52,578 nt of DNA from Ichthyophonus hoferi (Eukaryota; Opisthokonta; Ichthyosporea; Ichthyophonida; Ichthyophonidae). Below the pieces are notes generated by a model, which had not been told where the DNA came from, made no database searches, and worked only from the letters and a program-made list of their open reading frames with translations. This document shows positions 51,966 to 52,578 of this stretch, in pieces. Position 1 is the first letter of the stretch. Every line of letters begins with the position of its first letter. The translations under genes were made by a program, and so were the position numbers. The DNA lies in the NCBI GenBank assembly GCA_002751075.1, contig NAOQ01000122.1, positions 52,744 to 105,321 on the forward strand, read 5' to 3'.

Positions 51966-52578
51966 GTAAGATATATATATATATATATATATATATAGAC
52001 TATATCTGGGAGAAATTATAAAGACCAATTGAAAGTAACGTGTCTTTCGTATTATTGTCATGTAAATTTGGTTAGTTTTAATAGCCAATTGTATGACTGT
52101 CTTCAAAGAGTTTGAGTGATAATGATAGTGTTACCATGTGTTTTATTATATACCCATCCGAATATTTCTTGATATCTATGCAAGACGTATGTTTGACTGA
52201 CGGGAAATCATATATTGACTCTAAGTTGATAGAATAGAAAGCCACAGTGGAGCTCTAGACCCATGAGAAGGATAATTTAAAAAATAATGTTGTATTTTAT
52301 TGTCCTATTATAATATTGTATTAGTATTTTATAACACATTTTGATTCCACATCTAATTTTAAATCCCATCTTCGCAATTTTGCCCATATTTTACCATTAA
52401 TTATTAATTAAATAATTGATTATGACACTTTACATACATACATGTACACTTAAAAATAGCAATTCGAGTTTTCATATAATATAGGGGATAGTGGGTTGGA
52501 CATGGTTGTTTATGATTGGATATTGTTACAAGATCGTTAATCGGGATTGTACCTTTAAATCGTAAGTACTTAAAATTG
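51966..52578. other. Right edge: probable intron of the lysine-rich gene
   Basis: Starts with donor gtaaga and a TA microsatellite (51972-51997). Rest is AT-rich. A frame from the acceptor at 52484 is open for 26 codons to a stop at about 52562 but does not resemble the rest of the protein, so I leave the gene end undetermined. Confidence 0.5.

Noticed and set aside
1-52578. Search for tRNA, rRNA, reverse transcriptase, integrase, capsid or envelope motifs
   Set aside because: None recognised by eye on either strand; degenerate remnants could still escape notice.

Overview
The window is AT-rich eukaryotic nuclear DNA carrying six intron-rich protein genes. Five lie on the plus strand and one on the minus strand. 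Introns are mostly 100 to 1000 bases with ordinary GT-AG ends, and exon phases chain cleanly across each gene. Gene content (an animal-type MEI4, an EXOC7/Exo70, a flavin monooxygenase with a C-terminal membrane segment), compact spacing and low GC fit an early-branching animal. A demosponge is my best guess. This rests on overall character, not on a diagnostic marker, and no search could be run.

Layout. 89-4426 (+): the last seven exons of a flavin-containing monooxygenase, running in from beyond the left edge. 6569-11403 (+): a complete nine-exon gene for a 533-residue protein of unknown function with a Rossmann-like glycine motif and a C-terminal hydrophobic tail. 13373-24345 (+): a fourteen-exon MEI4, a meiotic double-strand-break factor (368 residues). 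27636-38262 (+): EXOC7/Exo70 of the exocyst in at least 22 exons, with a 25-base assembly gap in one intron. 41217-47116 (-): a six-exon gene for a 1021-residue, mostly disordered protein with one giant exon and a small cysteine-bearing C-terminal module; I do not recognise it. 48604 onward (+): a lysine-rich, probably nucleolar protein whose 3' end lies outside the window. The last two genes are divergent and share a 1.5 kb region holding an E2F-type site. EXOC7 and the minus-strand gene are convergent.

The genes do not form an evident pathway: xenobiotic oxidation, meiotic recombination, exocytosis and probable nucleolar functions sit side by side. Between and within them lie simple repeats (especially 5-base-period arrays in EXOC7 introns), two small inverted-repeat element families (one with two copies), a separate two-copy dispersed repeat, a diverged inverted duplication at 40-41 kb and a GC-rich 30-base perfect palindrome. 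A striking background feature is the abundance of CCAAT/ATTGG pentamers, often right beside splice acceptors. No RNA gene, CRISPR array, reverse transcriptase, integrase or recognisable virus-like element was seen.
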